This document shows positions 55,703-64,000 of a stretch of 64,000 bases of DNA, in pieces; position 1 is the first letter of the stretch; each line of letters starts with the position of its first letter. The notes beneath the pieces are model-generated. The model was not told the origin of the DNA. It saw nothing but the letters and a program-made list of their open reading frames with translations, and did no database searches. Made by a program: the position numbers and the translations under genes. The DNA is from Ruminococcus flavefaciens. Lineage in GTDB: Bacteria > Bacillota > Clostridia > Oscillospirales > Ruminococcaceae. The stretch covers positions 750,002 to 814,001 of the forward strand of contig JAMPGO010000001.1 in assembly GCA_023663905.1 (NCBI GenBank), given 5' to 3'.

Positions 55703-58214
55703 ACCAGCTCACTCCTTTGTTAACGTCAACCGACAGCGGTACTCTCATCTCACAGACGTTCATCATCTCTTCACGCAGGATTTCCGCACACTTATCGGCG
55801 CAGGAAGTATCGGATTCTATAATAAGCTCGTCGTGTACCTGCAAAATCAGCTGTGCGTTGAGATTTTCGGCTTTAAGTCGCCTGTAGACGTTAATCATCG
55901 CAATCTTTATCAAATCCGCCGCCGTACCCTGAACAGGAGTATTCATAGCGATTCTTTTTCCTGCCTTCTGCACAATCTTGTTGGACGATTTGATTTCAGG
56001 GATGTATCTCTTCCGCCCGAACATCGTTGTAACAATACCTGTTTCAACTGCGTTTTCAACAGTACCGTCCATAAACTTCTTTACTTCGGGATAATTTGCA
56101 AGGTAATCCGCAATATATCTCTTCGCTTCCGCCACGCTTACGTTAATATCCTTTGAGAGCGAAAATTCGCTTATGCCGTAGATTATTCCGAAATTCACGG
56201 CTTTGGCATTGCTTCTCATCTCGTGCGTAACCATAATTGCAGGTATATCGAACACCTGCGAAGCGGTCATCGTGTGAATATCCTCGCCCGAATTGAACGC
56301 ATTAATCATATTTTTATCACCGCAGAGGTGCGCCATAACACGAAGCTCAATCTGGCTGTAATCAGCGTCAACAAGAACCTTGCCCTCTTCCGCAACAAAA
56401 AATTTCCTCATCTGCGAGCCTAATTCCGTGCGGACAGGGATATTCTGCATATTTGGTTCAGTGGAAGAGATTCTGCCCGTACGGGTCTCGGTCTGCTTAA
56501 AACAGGTGTGAACCCTGCCGTCGTCAGCAACCTTGTCAAGAAGTCCGACCACATAAGTTGAGTTGAGCTTGGTGTACTGCCTGTACTTAAGCACATTATC
56601 GACAACAGGCGATAAACTGCGCAGATTCTCCAGTACATCGGCATTTGTGGAATATCCGCTTTTGGTCTTTTTGCCTGCCGGAAGTCCGAGTTCCTCAAAA
56701 AGAACCGTGCCAAGCTGTTTCGGCGATGAGATATTAAATTCGTGACCCACATCGTCAAAAATCATCTGCTGTGTTTCCTCAATCATCTCGGAAAGCTGTA
56801 CGCCGAAATCCTTGACGCCCTGCTGATTTATCTCGATTCCTGTATGCTCCATTGAAGCAAGAACCTCAGTCAACGGCATTTCTATATCGTCAAGGAGCTG
56901 AATCATACCCTCTTTTTCAATTTCACTGCGTAGTTTCTTTTCGAGGTTTTCAAGGGAAATCAAATCCGCATACTCACCGTTCTCGGCATAATAATGCACA
57001 CCGTATTCCGCACAGAGATGTTCCGTGGAGTAATCGGAAGCGGAGGTATTCAGCAGATAACCGCACACGGAGATGTCGCTTTTCAGGTTGCGGAGATTTC
57101 CGCCGTCAGCCATTGCAAAGCGGTAGTGCGGTTTGGCATCGTCCGTAATCTTCCCGCAGTCAGAAGCAAGAAATCGGCGGATTAATTCGGCGGAATCGGT
57201 CTTATAGACGTTATTTCCGCACCTTACGGACAGATTTTTGCCGTCAAAAAGATAGCTGGCATTTGCGAGAGTGTCGATAACATCATCCGTGAGGGCATTT
57301 TCTGTTACTTCAACAGGCTCATACGTTTCGGGTACTGTTTCCTTTGCGGATTCTGACGGAGATATGCCGAGCTTGTCAAGAAGCTTGTACATTTCAAGCT
57401 CCGTTAGAAGCCTGCTTACACCGTTTTTATCAGTCTCGCCGATTCTGTAGCTGTCAAGCGATTTGTCAACAGGAGCGTCACGGACGATAGTAGCAAGCCA
57501 TTTGCTCTCCTTAGCCTGATTTTCGCCGTTTGCGAGCTTATTTTTAACACCCTTTGTAAGCCCTGAATCCGCATAGCCTGCATAAAGATTCTCAATAGTA
57601 CGGTATTCTTTGATAAGCGCAGAAGCCGTTTTTTCGCCGATTCCGGCAACACCCGAGATATTGTCGGAGCTGTCGCCCATAAGTGCCTTTAGGTCGATAA
57701 GATTAATTGGCTCGAAGCCGTAATCCTCGCTGAATTTTTCGGGAGTATAATGAATATCGCCCTTGTTTGTTGCAAGCAGGACTGTTACGTTTTCGTCAAT
57801 AAGTTGCAGGCTGTCACGGTCGCCCGTAAGAATAAAGCACTTGTTACCGCTGTCGGTGCAGATTTTCGAGAGCGTGCCGAGAATATCGTCAGCCTCATAG
57901 CCTTCGCATTCCACAACCTTTATGCCCATAAGATTCAGCAGGTCTTTGATTAAAGGGAGCTGTTGTGCCAGTTCGGGAGGCATACCCTTGCGGTTGGCTT
58001 TATAAGTCGCCACAGCCTTGTGCCTGAATGTCGGGGCGGACAAATCGAACGCAACGGCAACGCAGTCGGGATTTACTTCGCCGAAATTTTTGAGATAGAT
58101 ATTCATAAATCCGAAAACCGCATTTGTAAATACGCCCTTTTTATTTGAAAGCAGTTTTATACCATAGAATGCACGGTTCAGAATACTGTTTCCGTCGATT
58201 GCAAGAAGTTTCAT
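55686..58214 (-). CDS. polA: DNA polymerase I
   Basis: This 842-residue enzyme has a 5'-nuclease domain (1-290; DGNSILNRAFYG, EADDILGTL, GDSSDNI). A shortened and degenerate 3'-5' exonuclease region (about 305-440) has no DxE, so proofreading is probably absent as in Bacillus Pol I. The polymerase domain has motif A VDADYSQIELR, motif B RSNAKAVNFGIIYG and motif C QVHDELIIE. It fills gaps in repair and replaces RNA primers. The start at 58214 has AAGGAG upstream; the 27-base upstream extension has none. Confidence 0.97.
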   Translation of the reverse strand: MKLLAIDGNSILNRAFYGIKLLSNKKGVFTNAVFGFMNIYLKNFGEVNPDCVAVAFDLSAPTFRHKAVATYKANRKGMPPELAQQLPLIKDLLNLMGIKVVECEGYEADDILGTLSKICTDSGNKCFILTGDRDSLQLIDENVTVLLATNKGDIHYTPEKFSEDYGFEPINLIDLKALMGDSSDNISGVAGIGEKTASALIKEYRTIENLYAGYADSGLTKGVKNKLANGENQAKESKWLATIVRDAPVDKSLDSYRIGETDKNGVSRLLTELEMYKLLDKLGISPSESAKETVPETYEPVEVTENALTDDVIDTLANASYLFDGKNLSVRCGNNVYKTDSAELIRRFLASDCGKITDDAKPHYRFAMADGGNLRNLKSDISVCGYLLNTSASDYSTEHLCAEYGVHYYAENGEYADLISLENLEKKLRSEIEKEGMIQLLDDIEMPLTEVLASMEHTGIEINQQGVKDFGVQLSEMIEETQQMIFDDVGHEFNISSPKQLGTVLFEELGLPAGKKTKSGYSTNADVLENLRSLSPVVDNVLKYRQYTKLNSTYVVGLLDKVADDGRVHTCFKQTETRTGRISSTEPNMQNIPVRTELGSQMRKFFVAEEGKVLVDADYSQIELRVMAHLCGDKNMINAFNSGEDIHTMTASQVFDIPAIMVTHEMRSNAKAVNFGIIYGISEFSLSKDINVSVAEAKRYIADYLANYPEVKKFMDGTVENAVETGIVTTMFGRKRYIPEIKSSNKIVQKAGKRIAMNTPVQGTAADLIKIAMINVYRRLKAENLNAQLILQVHDELIIESDTSCADKCAEILREEMMNVCEMRVPLSVDVNKGVSWYDAKG

Positions 58215-58244
58215 AGTATTCTCCTTTATATATATATTCATTCT

Positions 58245-58273
58245 ATTATATCACATTTTTTATGAAATAGCAA
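58245..58273 (-). promoter_or_regulatory. Promoter of the polA operon
   Basis: On the minus strand TTGCTA (58273-58268), 17 bases, TATAAT (58250-58245). Confidence 0.65.
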
Positions 58274-58281
58274 GTAATGTA

Positions 58282-58310
58282 TTGACATCGGGAAAAAAAT
58301 ATGCTAAAAT
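58282..58310 (+). promoter_or_regulatory. Promoter of the DUF4430-ECF pair
   Basis: TTGACA (58282-58287), 17 bases, TAAAAT (58305-58310), back to back with the polA promoter. Confidence 0.7.
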
Positions 58311-58345
58311 AATCGGGCAGTTTATTCTGAAAGGAGTTTTTTACT

Positions 58346-58759
58346 ATGGAAAAAAATAATAACAAAAGGCTGATTGCCATAATTGCGGGAATCGTGATTC
58401 TTATCGCCGTATGTACGGGCTTGTGGTTTATCTACAGCAGTACAAGGGAAGAACCTGCTGAGGGCGGAAAATCGATTACTTTGCAGGTAGAGGACGAGCG
58501 TGACAGTTATTCGTTCAGCGAGACGTATTCAACGGACGAGCAGTATCTTGGCGATTTCCTTGACAAAGAGGGACTTATCGGTTTTGATACCTCTGAATAC
58601 GGACGTTATATTACTTCCGTGCAGGGCTATGAGGCAAAAAGCGACGACCAATCGTGGTGGAGCATTTCAGTCAACGGCGAATCCGCTATGACAGGAGCTG
58701 ACGAGATTGTTATTGCAGACGGCGATGTATATCTGCTCGAACTTAAGATAGGCTATTGA
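58346..58759 (+). CDS. Membrane-anchored DUF4430 protein
   Basis: The 137-residue protein has one N-terminal membrane helix (residues 9-29) and an outer DUF4430-like domain (about 42-137) with LGDFLDKEGLIG, SWWSISVNGE and DGDVYLLEL. DUF4430 resembles the C-terminal domain of transcobalamin and intrinsic factor, so a cobalamin- or corrinoid-capture role is plausible. Its TGA overlaps the TTG start of the following ECF gene, indicating tight coupling with a transporter. Confidence 0.82.
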   Translation: MEKNNNKRLIAIIAGIVILIAVCTGLWFIYSSTREEPAEGGKSITLQVEDERDSYSFSETYSTDEQYLGDFLDKEGLIGFDTSEYGRYITSVQGYEAKSDDQSWWSISVNGESAMTGADEIVIADGDVYLLELKIGY

Positions 58760-59250
58760 AGAAGATAAGGCAGATAACACGGATTGCCCTGCTCGGAGCG
58801 TTGCTGTACGCTTCGCAGGTTGCATTATCGGCGATTCCGAACATAGAAGTTGTGACCCTGCTTATAGTAATCTTCACGAAAAATCTCGGAAAAGAGGGTA
58901 CGCTTGCGTGCTTCGTGTATGTATTCCTCACGGCGATAACGTGGGGATTCGGTCTGTGGTGGCTGACGTATCTTGTGATATGGCCACTTTTCTCTCTGAT
59001 TGTCTACAGGCTGAGGAAAACCGACAGCTGGGCAGTGTGGGCGATAATAAACGGAGCGTTCGGGCTGTGTTTCGGGGCGGTATTCGCTCTGCCGTATATC
59101 GTTGCATCGCCCTTGTACGCACTCAACTACTGGATTTCGGGAATACCGTTTGACATCGCACATTGTATCGGCAATTTTGCCACAGCGCTGATACTCGGCA
59201 AGGCACTTGATACAGCTTTTGCGAAAATACTGAAAAGCACACAAAAATAG
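58756..59250 (+). CDS. ECF transporter S component
   Basis: The 164-residue protein has five or six helices and the N-terminal pattern of ECF substrate-binding subunits (ITRIALLGALLYASQVALSAIPNIEVV, cited as RIALLGALLYA and IPNIEVV). The start codon TTG at 58756 overlaps the upstream stop as TTGA. The substrate is not encoded in the motif set; a cobalamin-type compound is suggested by the DUF4430 partner. The energising EcfA/EcfT genes are not nearby, as in group II systems. Confidence 0.8.
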   Translation: MKKIRQITRIALLGALLYASQVALSAIPNIEVVTLLIVIFTKNLGKEGTLACFVYVFLTAITWGFGLWWLTYLVIWPLFSLIVYRLRKTDSWAVWAIINGAFGLCFGAVFALPYIVASPLYALNYWISGIPFDIAHCIGNFATALILGKALDTAFAKILKSTQK

Positions 59251-59278
59251 GAGAGCTTTTTTAAGGCTCTCCTTTGTT
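59250..59278 (+). terminator. Terminator between the two ECF genes
   Basis: GGAGAGC (59250-59256) pairs with GCTCTCC (59266-59272), followed by TTTGTTGT. Confidence 0.75.
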
Positions 59279-59292
59279 GTATTGTAATTATC

Positions 59293-59916
59293 TTATGCAT
59301 TTTTGAGTTTCTTTTCGGGAACAGCAATCAGCTTTGCCTTGAATAATGCAAAACCTACTGCGCCCGCAACGATTGTTGAGGCAACCATTTCAAGCACGGC
59401 ATTTACTGAAATGGAGCTTATGATGTAAATAAGCGGACCTTTTCCGCCCATATAGGTTTCCTGAAAACCGGTGTTGTTGCCGAACAGAATAACCAGTGCG
59501 CTCATAAAGAACACGGTATTGAGAAATGCCGAGCAGAATCCTGCGACAAAACAGGAGACCTTCTCGTTGGCGATTTTCGTCACCAGTCTGAAAATCAGTC
59601 CCACGCAGAATCCGTCAAGGACTCTTGGTACGAAACGCTGTAAAAACGTAAGTACAGGGCTTATCTGGAGCGTAAACACACCCATTCCGCTTGTGCCGAG
59701 TATTCCGAAGCACTGTAAAAAACTGCATATGCCAAAAACAGCTCCTATGACAGCACCGCCTATAGGTCCGAGGGCAATTCCAGCAATGGCAACGGGAATA
59801 ACAGTCAGCGAAATCGAGAGCGGACCAATCGGGATGTTGAAGTTTGTGATAACCACAACAAGAGCCGCAAGAAGTCCGGCAAGCACCAGAGTTTTAGTGT
59901 CGACTTTTGCTTTCAT
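59293..59916 (-). CDS. Second ECF transporter S component
   Basis: The 207-residue protein has six helices with ALVVVITNFNIPIGPLSISLTVIPVAIAGI near the start (cited as NFNIPIGPLSISLTVIP) and ALGPIGGAVIGAVFG, resembling pantothenate- or other vitamin-specific S components; the ligand is not certain. It has its own promoter inside the 3' end of tadA and AAGGAGG upstream of the start. It is convergent with the other ECF gene. Confidence 0.8.
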   Translation of the reverse strand: MKAKVDTKTLVLAGLLAALVVVITNFNIPIGPLSISLTVIPVAIAGIALGPIGGAVIGAVFGICSFLQCFGILGTSGMGVFTLQISPVLTFLQRFVPRVLDGFCVGLIFRLVTKIANEKVSCFVAGFCSAFLNTVFFMSALVILFGNNTGFQETYMGGKGPLIYIISSISVNAVLEMVASTIVAGAVGFALFKAKLIAVPEKKLKNA

Positions 59917-59972
59917 ATTAAATTTTCCTCCTTGTTATTATTCCTCCGGAGAGGATACAATACAACAGGAAT

Positions 59973-60001
59973 ATAATATCACATTTTTTTGAATCTGTCA
60001 A
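59973..60001 (-). promoter_or_regulatory. Promoter of the second ECF gene
   Basis: On the minus strand TTGACA (60001-59996), 17 bases, TATTAT (59978-59973), overlapping the tadA stop. Confidence 0.7.
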
Positions 60002-60461
60002 GTCTTTCGTGATTTTTTTCACGCAGTTCCCTGAAAAATTTTTTCAGCACAGCCGAGCATTCGTGTTCCATAATACCGCCGTAGGAGTTCGGCTTGTGAT
60101 TATACGGCAGGCTGAACATCTTCTGGACTGATTCAGCCGAGCCTGCCTTCAAATCATACGCACCGAAGTAAACGTCGTCAATGCGTGAGTTTATAATCGC
60201 ACCACAGCACATAGGGCAGGGTTCGAGCGTGACGTACAGGGCGCAGTCGGGAAGCCTCCAGCCTCCGAGCTTACGGCAAGCCTGATTTATGGCGATGATT
60301 TCAGCGTGAGCGAGGGCATTTTTTTCCGATTCACGCATATTTCTGCCCTCGCCGATGATTTCTCCCGTTGATTTTTTAATAATAACAGCGCCCACAGGTA
60401 CTTCGCCCTCATCCGAAGCAAGCCCTGCAAGCTCCAGCGCACGTTCCATATATATATCCAT
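59979..60461 (-). CDS. tadA: tRNA adenosine(34) deaminase
   Basis: The 160-residue zinc deaminase converts A34 to inosine in tRNA-Arg(ACG). Catalytic HAE (NALAHAEI) and the zinc site PCPMCCGAI are present, with GEVPVGAVI before them. Its start lies one base after the CPBP gene stop, so both are probably co-transcribed. ATG at 60449 is a possible alternative start. Confidence 0.95.
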   Translation of the reverse strand: MDIYMERALELAGLASDEGEVPVGAVIIKKSTGEIIGEGRNMRESEKNALAHAEIIAINQACRKLGGWRLPDCALYVTLEPCPMCCGAIINSRIDDVYFGAYDLKAGSAESVQKMFSLPYNHKPNSYGGIMEHECSAVLKKFFRELREKNHERLDRFKKM

Positions 60462-60462
60462 A

Positions 60463-61632
60463 TCAAAGCACCGCCTTTACTATGGCAGAAGCAATGCAGA
60501 GGAGAGCGACTGCCGAGAATGGAAAAGTTTTTACTGAGTGTATAAGTCTGTCTCTGAATTTAAGCTCTGATTTGTACGGAGCGAGATTGTACTGTTTTGT
60601 TTTCACTCTGTAAAGCCAGTATACCAGCATACCCAATCCGCCGATGACAAGCACTGTCATCATAAAAAGATTTCTCGTCAACGGCATATTTTCCGAAGCT
60701 TCTGTTTCGATGATTGCCAGCGCAAGAGTATACATTTTGTAGATAATCACAACAGCAATTGAAGTAAATATGCTTCCGCTTGAAACAAGCCCGTATGAAG
60801 CGACAAGCGATATAAGTGCGACGGCAGGCATTGTCTGTAGATTCTGTGGCAGAAATACAGCAATCAGCGTAGTAATTACAATGGCGAATGTGTCGCCGAA
60901 CTGTCTGAGTACCGCAAACATAGCGCCACGGAAGAATATTTCCGAAACGGCTGATATTATAATAACATCAAAAATTGTGTATACTATAAATTCAGCCTGT
61001 CCCCATACGGAAACGTCTGTTTCAACATTTTTGAAGAACTCGTATATTTCCTTTGATTCGCTCGAATAAGCGGACGGCAGGCTTGTTACAACGCACACGG
61101 CAAGAGCTGTTGAAATCGCACCCATAAGAGCCATAGGGCTGTTAAGGCTTCCCATAAACTCGACCTTTGCCGGAAGCCTGAATTTGCGGTGCAGGAACAT
61201 AAGCGGAATGAATACTTTTATGAACGTAAGTATTATCAGAACCGTCACAATCTCCGTGCTTCCGCCGTAAATATTCGAGCTGAAATAGTTGTTATGTATG
61301 TTGACTCCGATGAAGCTTAGTAAAGAAATAATTATTTTGCTGAGAACATCGCCGAAAGCAATCCATATAAGCAGTGCCAGACCTATATAGTAAAAAATAT
61401 CCGTGAGAACTTTTTTCTCGGCTTCAACGGCAGAGCTTGCGATAAAACCACGACCGTCAATATAGGTGCGTTCCTTTTTGTTTTCCGCAAAGGCAAATGC
61501 GAACGGATTGCCTTTTTCCCTGCGCCATTTGCGGAAAAGCACATTGTAGGATTCGTCCTGCGTGGAGTAATCAAAATCGTCAACAACATCAACAATATTT
61601 TCGTGAATCACATTTTTAGAATTTTCACCCAT
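60463..61632 (-). CDS. CPBP-family membrane protein with degenerate active site
   Basis: The 389-residue protein has an 80-residue soluble N-terminus and about eight helices. The SEIFFRGAMFAVLRQFG segment matches CPBP/Abi motif 1 (EExxxR), but the first Glu is Ser. The second motif reads VFLPQN, where active members have a His. It is therefore probably a non-catalytic relative of Rce1-type proteases, perhaps a binding or chaperone-like membrane protein. It precedes tadA by one base. Confidence 0.78.
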   Translation of the reverse strand: MGENSKNVIHENIVDVVDDFDYSTQDESYNVLFRKWRREKGNPFAFAFAENKKERTYIDGRGFIASSAVEAEKKVLTDIFYYIGLALLIWIAFGDVLSKIIISLLSFIGVNIHNNYFSSNIYGGSTEIVTVLIILTFIKVFIPLMFLHRKFRLPAKVEFMGSLNSPMALMGAISTALAVCVVTSLPSAYSSESKEIYEFFKNVETDVSVWGQAEFIVYTIFDVIIISAVSEIFFRGAMFAVLRQFGDTFAIVITTLIAVFLPQNLQTMPAVALISLVASYGLVSSGSIFTSIAVVIIYKMYTLALAIIETEASENMPLTRNLFMMTVLVIGGLGMLVYWLYRVKTKQYNLAPYKSELKFRDRLIHSVKTFPFSAVALLCIASAIVKAVL

Positions 61633-61776
61633 TTTTCATCTCCCTGTCAAATAATTTTGGTCATATTTATTCTAACATAAAATCAAACAATTTATGTTAT
61701 TATTTAAGCGTTAATTTATTAATTTTTTGTATATTAATCAACATAAAAATCAATTGTGATAAAAATCGCCTGCAAT

Positions 61777-61805
61777 TTGACTTTAATTAAAAAATATGGT
61801 ATAAT
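61777..61805 (+). promoter_or_regulatory. Promoter of the membrane protein-ArsR-amidohydrolase group
   Basis: TTGACT (61777-61782), 17 bases, TATAAT (61800-61805). The rest of the gap 61633-61776 is AT-rich with nothing else visible. Confidence 0.75.
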
Positions 61806-61835
61806 AAAAATATCATCGCTGTCGGAGTTGATTGA

Positions 61836-62273
61836 ATGGAGTTTATTATTTCGCTGATTGTAATAATAGTCTTGTGCAAGGTTATCGGCATAAGCAACGC
61901 AACGCTCATTGCGGGCGGACTTTGCCTCATCGAGCTTGCAATCATCGCAATGCTTCTTCTCTTCATATATTTCTGCCTGCACCTGTTTTTCGCCGGAAGA
62001 AAAAAGGCTGTGTTTGTCCGCACGGATAAACCCGAGGGCAGTAAATTTCAGGTCGCATACTATCTGATAGACGGCGAGGAATATCCCTGCGTTTTTCCCC
62101 GTGAATCGGGACTTGCATACAAAACAGACCGCACCTGCACAGTCTGGTACAGCAAAAGGCTGAAAAAAGTTTATGATATATGGGCGACCCTCACCTGCAT
62201 TATCGGGCTTGCATTCAGTATTATGGCGGTTTATCTTTCGTTGCAGATACTTTCATTTGCAGCGGTTTATTAA
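61836..62273 (+). CDS. Membrane protein of unknown function
   Basis: The 145-residue product has two hydrophobic segments near the N-terminus (3-18 and 26-52), a cytoplasmic or outer beta-rich stretch (55-112) with GEEYPCVFPRE and a C-terminal helix (118-142). No family is recognised. It is 17 bases upstream of the ArsR-type gene. Confidence 0.6.
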   Translation: MEFIISLIVIIVLCKVIGISNATLIAGGLCLIELAIIAMLLLFIYFCLHLFFAGRKKAVFVRTDKPEGSKFQVAYYLIDGEEYPCVFPRESGLAYKTDRTCTVWYSKRLKKVYDIWATLTCIIGLAFSIMAVYLSLQILSFAAVY

Positions 62274-62290
62274 AAAAAGGAGTGGTATAA

Positions 62291-62647
62291 TTGGAGGAAA
62301 TTTTTAACGATGAATATGACTGTGGCGGTCATCAGGATATAATTGACAAGGTGGCTAAGATTATGCCTGATGAATCCGTGCTGTATGATACGGCGGAGCT
62401 TCTCAAGGTTTTCGGCGATTCAACAAGAATCCGCATTCTTTTTGTACTCGGGCAGAGCGAGATGTGCGTGTGCGATATTGCAAGGCTTTTGGGTATGACG
62501 CAGTCTGCAATCTCTCACCAGCTCCGTGTGCTTAAACAGGCACGGCTTGTAAAGGCTCGCAGAGAGGGCAAGACGATTTTCTATTCCCTCTGCGACGCTC
62601 ACGTTCAGAAAATCTTTTACTGCGCAATGGAACACGTTATGGAGTAA
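62291..62647 (+). CDS. ArsR/SmtB-family metal-responsive regulator
   Basis: The 118-residue winged-helix protein has the metal-site motif EMCVCDIA in the position of the ELCVCDL box of CadC-type sensors, the recognition helix TQSAISHQLRVLKQARLV and REGKTIFYSL wing. An N-terminal CGGH could add ligands. Such repressors leave DNA when zinc, cadmium or lead binds. The start is TTG, with AAAGGAG upstream. No metal pump lies beside it in the window, so its targets are elsewhere or it controls this operon. Confidence 0.9.
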   Translation: MEEIFNDEYDCGGHQDIIDKVAKIMPDESVLYDTAELLKVFGDSTRIRILFVLGQSEMCVCDIARLLGMTQSAISHQLRVLKQARLVKARREGKTIFYSLCDAHVQKIFYCAMEHVME

Positions 62648-62653
62648 GCGCCT

Positions 62654-63496
62654 ATGGAATACTTTGATTTTCACACTCACGCATTTACAGATACACTTGC
62701 GGAGCGTGCAATGGCTTCGCTCACTCATACGGCTGAAACATCTGAAAATGCCGAAACAAGGGCAATTTCGCCCTGCACAGACGGTACTTTGCACGGACTT
62801 GAAAAAATTATGGCGGAGTGCGGTATAAGCCGTGCTATGATACTTCCCATAGCCACAAAGCCATCCCAGCAGACCGCAATAAACAACTGGGCTTCGGAAA
62901 TTACAGGTGGTGGAATTTTCTGTTGTGGTACGGTTCACCCTGATTCCGATGATATTTTTCAGGAGCTGGAGCGCATAAAACAGCTCGGACTTTACGGCAT
63001 AAAGTTTCATTCCGAGTATCAGCATTTCCGACCCGATGAAGAACGTATGATACCTGTCTATAAAAAAATCGCCGAACTCGGGCTTTTTGCGGTATTCCAC
63101 GGAGGCTGGGACCCTTTAAGCGGTGACGAGGTACTTGCCACGCCGAAAAGCTTTGCGAATATTGCGGAAAAAGTCCCTGAGCTGACAATAATTTCGGCTC
63201 ATCTCGGCGGAATGCTTATGTTTGACGACGTTGAGGAGTACATAGCGGGAAAATACGGCAATATCCTGTTCGATACGGGCATATTGTCGGGATATATCGG
63301 CGCAGAACAGCTGTTCAGGATTATAAAAACCCACGGAGCTGACAAAATCCTTTTCGGAAGCGACGCACCTTGGGATAATCCGCAGAATGAAATCGACCTG
63401 ATTGATTCTCTTCCGCTTAATTCCGAAGAAAAGGAACTTATTTTCCATAAAAATGCAGAGAATCTTCTGCAAAACTATTGCAAAATATCAGAATAG
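62654..63496 (+). CDS. Amidohydrolase-family metal-dependent hydrolase
   Basis: The 280-residue TIM-barrel protein starts with the metal-binding DFHTHAF (HxH), and has GIKFHSEYQ, FHGGWD, SAHLGG and the closing GSDAPW with the catalytic Asp. It matches the amidohydrolase 2 group; the substrate is unknown. It begins six bases after the ArsR gene. The GH94 promoter lies in its last bases. Confidence 0.85.
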   Translation: MEYFDFHTHAFTDTLAERAMASLTHTAETSENAETRAISPCTDGTLHGLEKIMAECGISRAMILPIATKPSQQTAINNWASEITGGGIFCCGTVHPDSDDIFQELERIKQLGLYGIKFHSEYQHFRPDEERMIPVYKKIAELGLFAVFHGGWDPLSGDEVLATPKSFANIAEKVPELTIISAHLGGMLMFDDVEEYIAGKYGNILFDTGILSGYIGAEQLFRIIKTHGADKILFGSDAPWDNPQNEIDLIDSLPLNSEEKELIFHKNAENLLQNYCKISE

Positions 63497-63506
63497 ATGA
63501 TATAAT
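63478..63506 (+). promoter_or_regulatory. Promoter of the cellobiose phosphorylase gene
   Basis: TTGCAA (63478-63483), 17 bases, TATAAT (63501-63506), overlapping the end of the amidohydrolase gene. Confidence 0.75.
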
Positions 63507-63557
63507 AAGATATTATTATGCTGTTTTGTCAATATACAGCAGAAGGAGTAGAAAATT

Positions 63558-64000
63558 ATGAACTATGGACATTTTGACCTTGAAAACAAGGAGTACGTGA
63601 TTACCAATCCTGCAACTCCTGCACCCTGGGCGAACTATCTCGGCGACCCTGAATACGGTGCAATGATTTCCAACAATGCCGCAGGCTACAGCTTTGTGAA
63701 GTCGGGCGCAAACGGACGTATCCTGCGTTACCGTTTCAATTCGGATATGGCTCTTCCGGGACGTTATATCTACATTCGTGACAATGCTGACGGCGACTAC
63801 TGGTCGGCATCGTGGCAGCCTGTCGGCAAACCGCTTGACCGGTACAAATCCGTATGCCGTCACGGTACAGCCTACACGGTTATTTCCGCTGAATACAAGG
63901 GCATAGGCTCGGAAGTCACCTACTATGTACCCTACGGCAAGACCTATGAAGTATGGCGAGCAAAGGTTACAAACAACTCCGATACAGAGCGTAAGCTTTC
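63558..64000 (+). CDS. Cellobiose phosphorylase, GH94 (5' part, cut by window end)
   Basis: The first 147 codons are open to the window edge. They contain MNYGHFDLENKEYVITNP, TPAPWANYLG, GYSFVKSG, SVCRHGTAYT and a GSEVTYYVP strand, the N-terminal beta-sandwich of GH94 cellobiose phosphorylases. The enzyme splits cellobiose with phosphate into glucose 1-phosphate and glucose in the cytosol, saving ATP. There is no signal peptide. AAGGAG lies upstream of the ATG. The catalytic part is beyond the window. Confidence 0.93.
   Translation, partial: MNYGHFDLENKEYVITNPATPAPWANYLGDPEYGAMISNNAAGYSFVKSGANGRILRYRFNSDMALPGRYIYIRDNADGDYWSASWQPVGKPLDRYKSVCRHGTAYTVISAEYKGIGSEVTYYVPYGKTYEVWRAKVTNNSDTERKL

Noticed and set aside
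1-64000. CRISPR array, prophage, insertion sequence or integrative element
   Set aside because: No spaced direct repeats, transposase, integrase, phage structural gene or terminal repeats were seen.

Overview
The window comes from a low-to-medium GC, Gram-positive, anaerobic, cellulose-degrading member of the Oscillospiraceae, most likely a Ruminococcus close to R. flavefaciens / R. champanellensis. This rests on dockerin and cohesin modules on secreted esterases, GH9, GH5 and GH94 genes, Thr-rich linkers, a SCIFF peptide (scfA) with its radical-SAM maturase, sporulation-type genes (yqfC, yqfD, a ylbJ-like gene), oxygen-independent ThiH, and sigma-A promoters with AAGGAGG-type ribosome binding sites. 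No rRNA operon, prophage, insertion sequence or CRISPR array is visible.

Layout. 1-13.2 kb: tRNA-Gln(CUG), a lipid kinase, a TSCPD protein, rpoB-rpoC on the minus strand without rplJ-rplL upstream, then comM and rodA on the plus strand. 13.2-25.2 kb (minus): scfAB, an ABC-F ATPase and a 2,714-residue cell-wall protein. 25.2-31.7 kb (plus): a TPP-riboswitch thiamine operon, thiS-thiF-thiG-thiH-tenI-like-thiED-thiC. 31.7-36.1 kb: a dockerin-bearing esterase and a VTC polyphosphate polymerase / DUF4956 / Cthe_2159-like surface cluster. 36.1-36.8 kb: a gene-free stretch with a possible structured RNA. 36.8-42.7 kb: HU with a histone-H1-like partner, pth, mfd and a secreted protein. 42.7-52 kb: a GH5 lipoprotein cellulase, yqfC-yqfD, a ylbJ-like gene, the L10 leader with rplJ-rplL, a DUF2975/XRE pair and an esterase with the order SGNH-dockerin-cohesin-dockerin. 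52-58.2 kb (minus): polA-rimI-membrane protein-VOC-tsaD-two lipoproteins. 58.3-64 kb: a DUF4430/ECF pair, a second ECF S component, tadA, a degenerate CPBP protein, an ArsR-type regulator, an amidohydrolase and the start of a cellobiose phosphorylase that runs off the window.

Functionally, the plant-fibre genes form one theme. GH9 and GH5 enzymes on the cell surface would release cellodextrins, dockerin/cohesin esterases would remove acyl groups from hemicellulose, and GH94 would phosphorolyse cellobiose inside the cell. The most unusual item is the 2,714-residue protein. An apparently active GH9 domain plus an Ig-like domain sits inside a loop of its last Cna_B domain, between a choice-of-anchor/SpaA-type adhesin region and an LPEAG sortase signal. 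Several parts of this gene, and of the Doc-Coh-Doc esterase gene, are sharply AT-richer than their surroundings, which suggests module-by-module recombination.

All family names were assigned by reading motifs without database searches. Promoters and terminators were called by eye from hexamers and hairpins.
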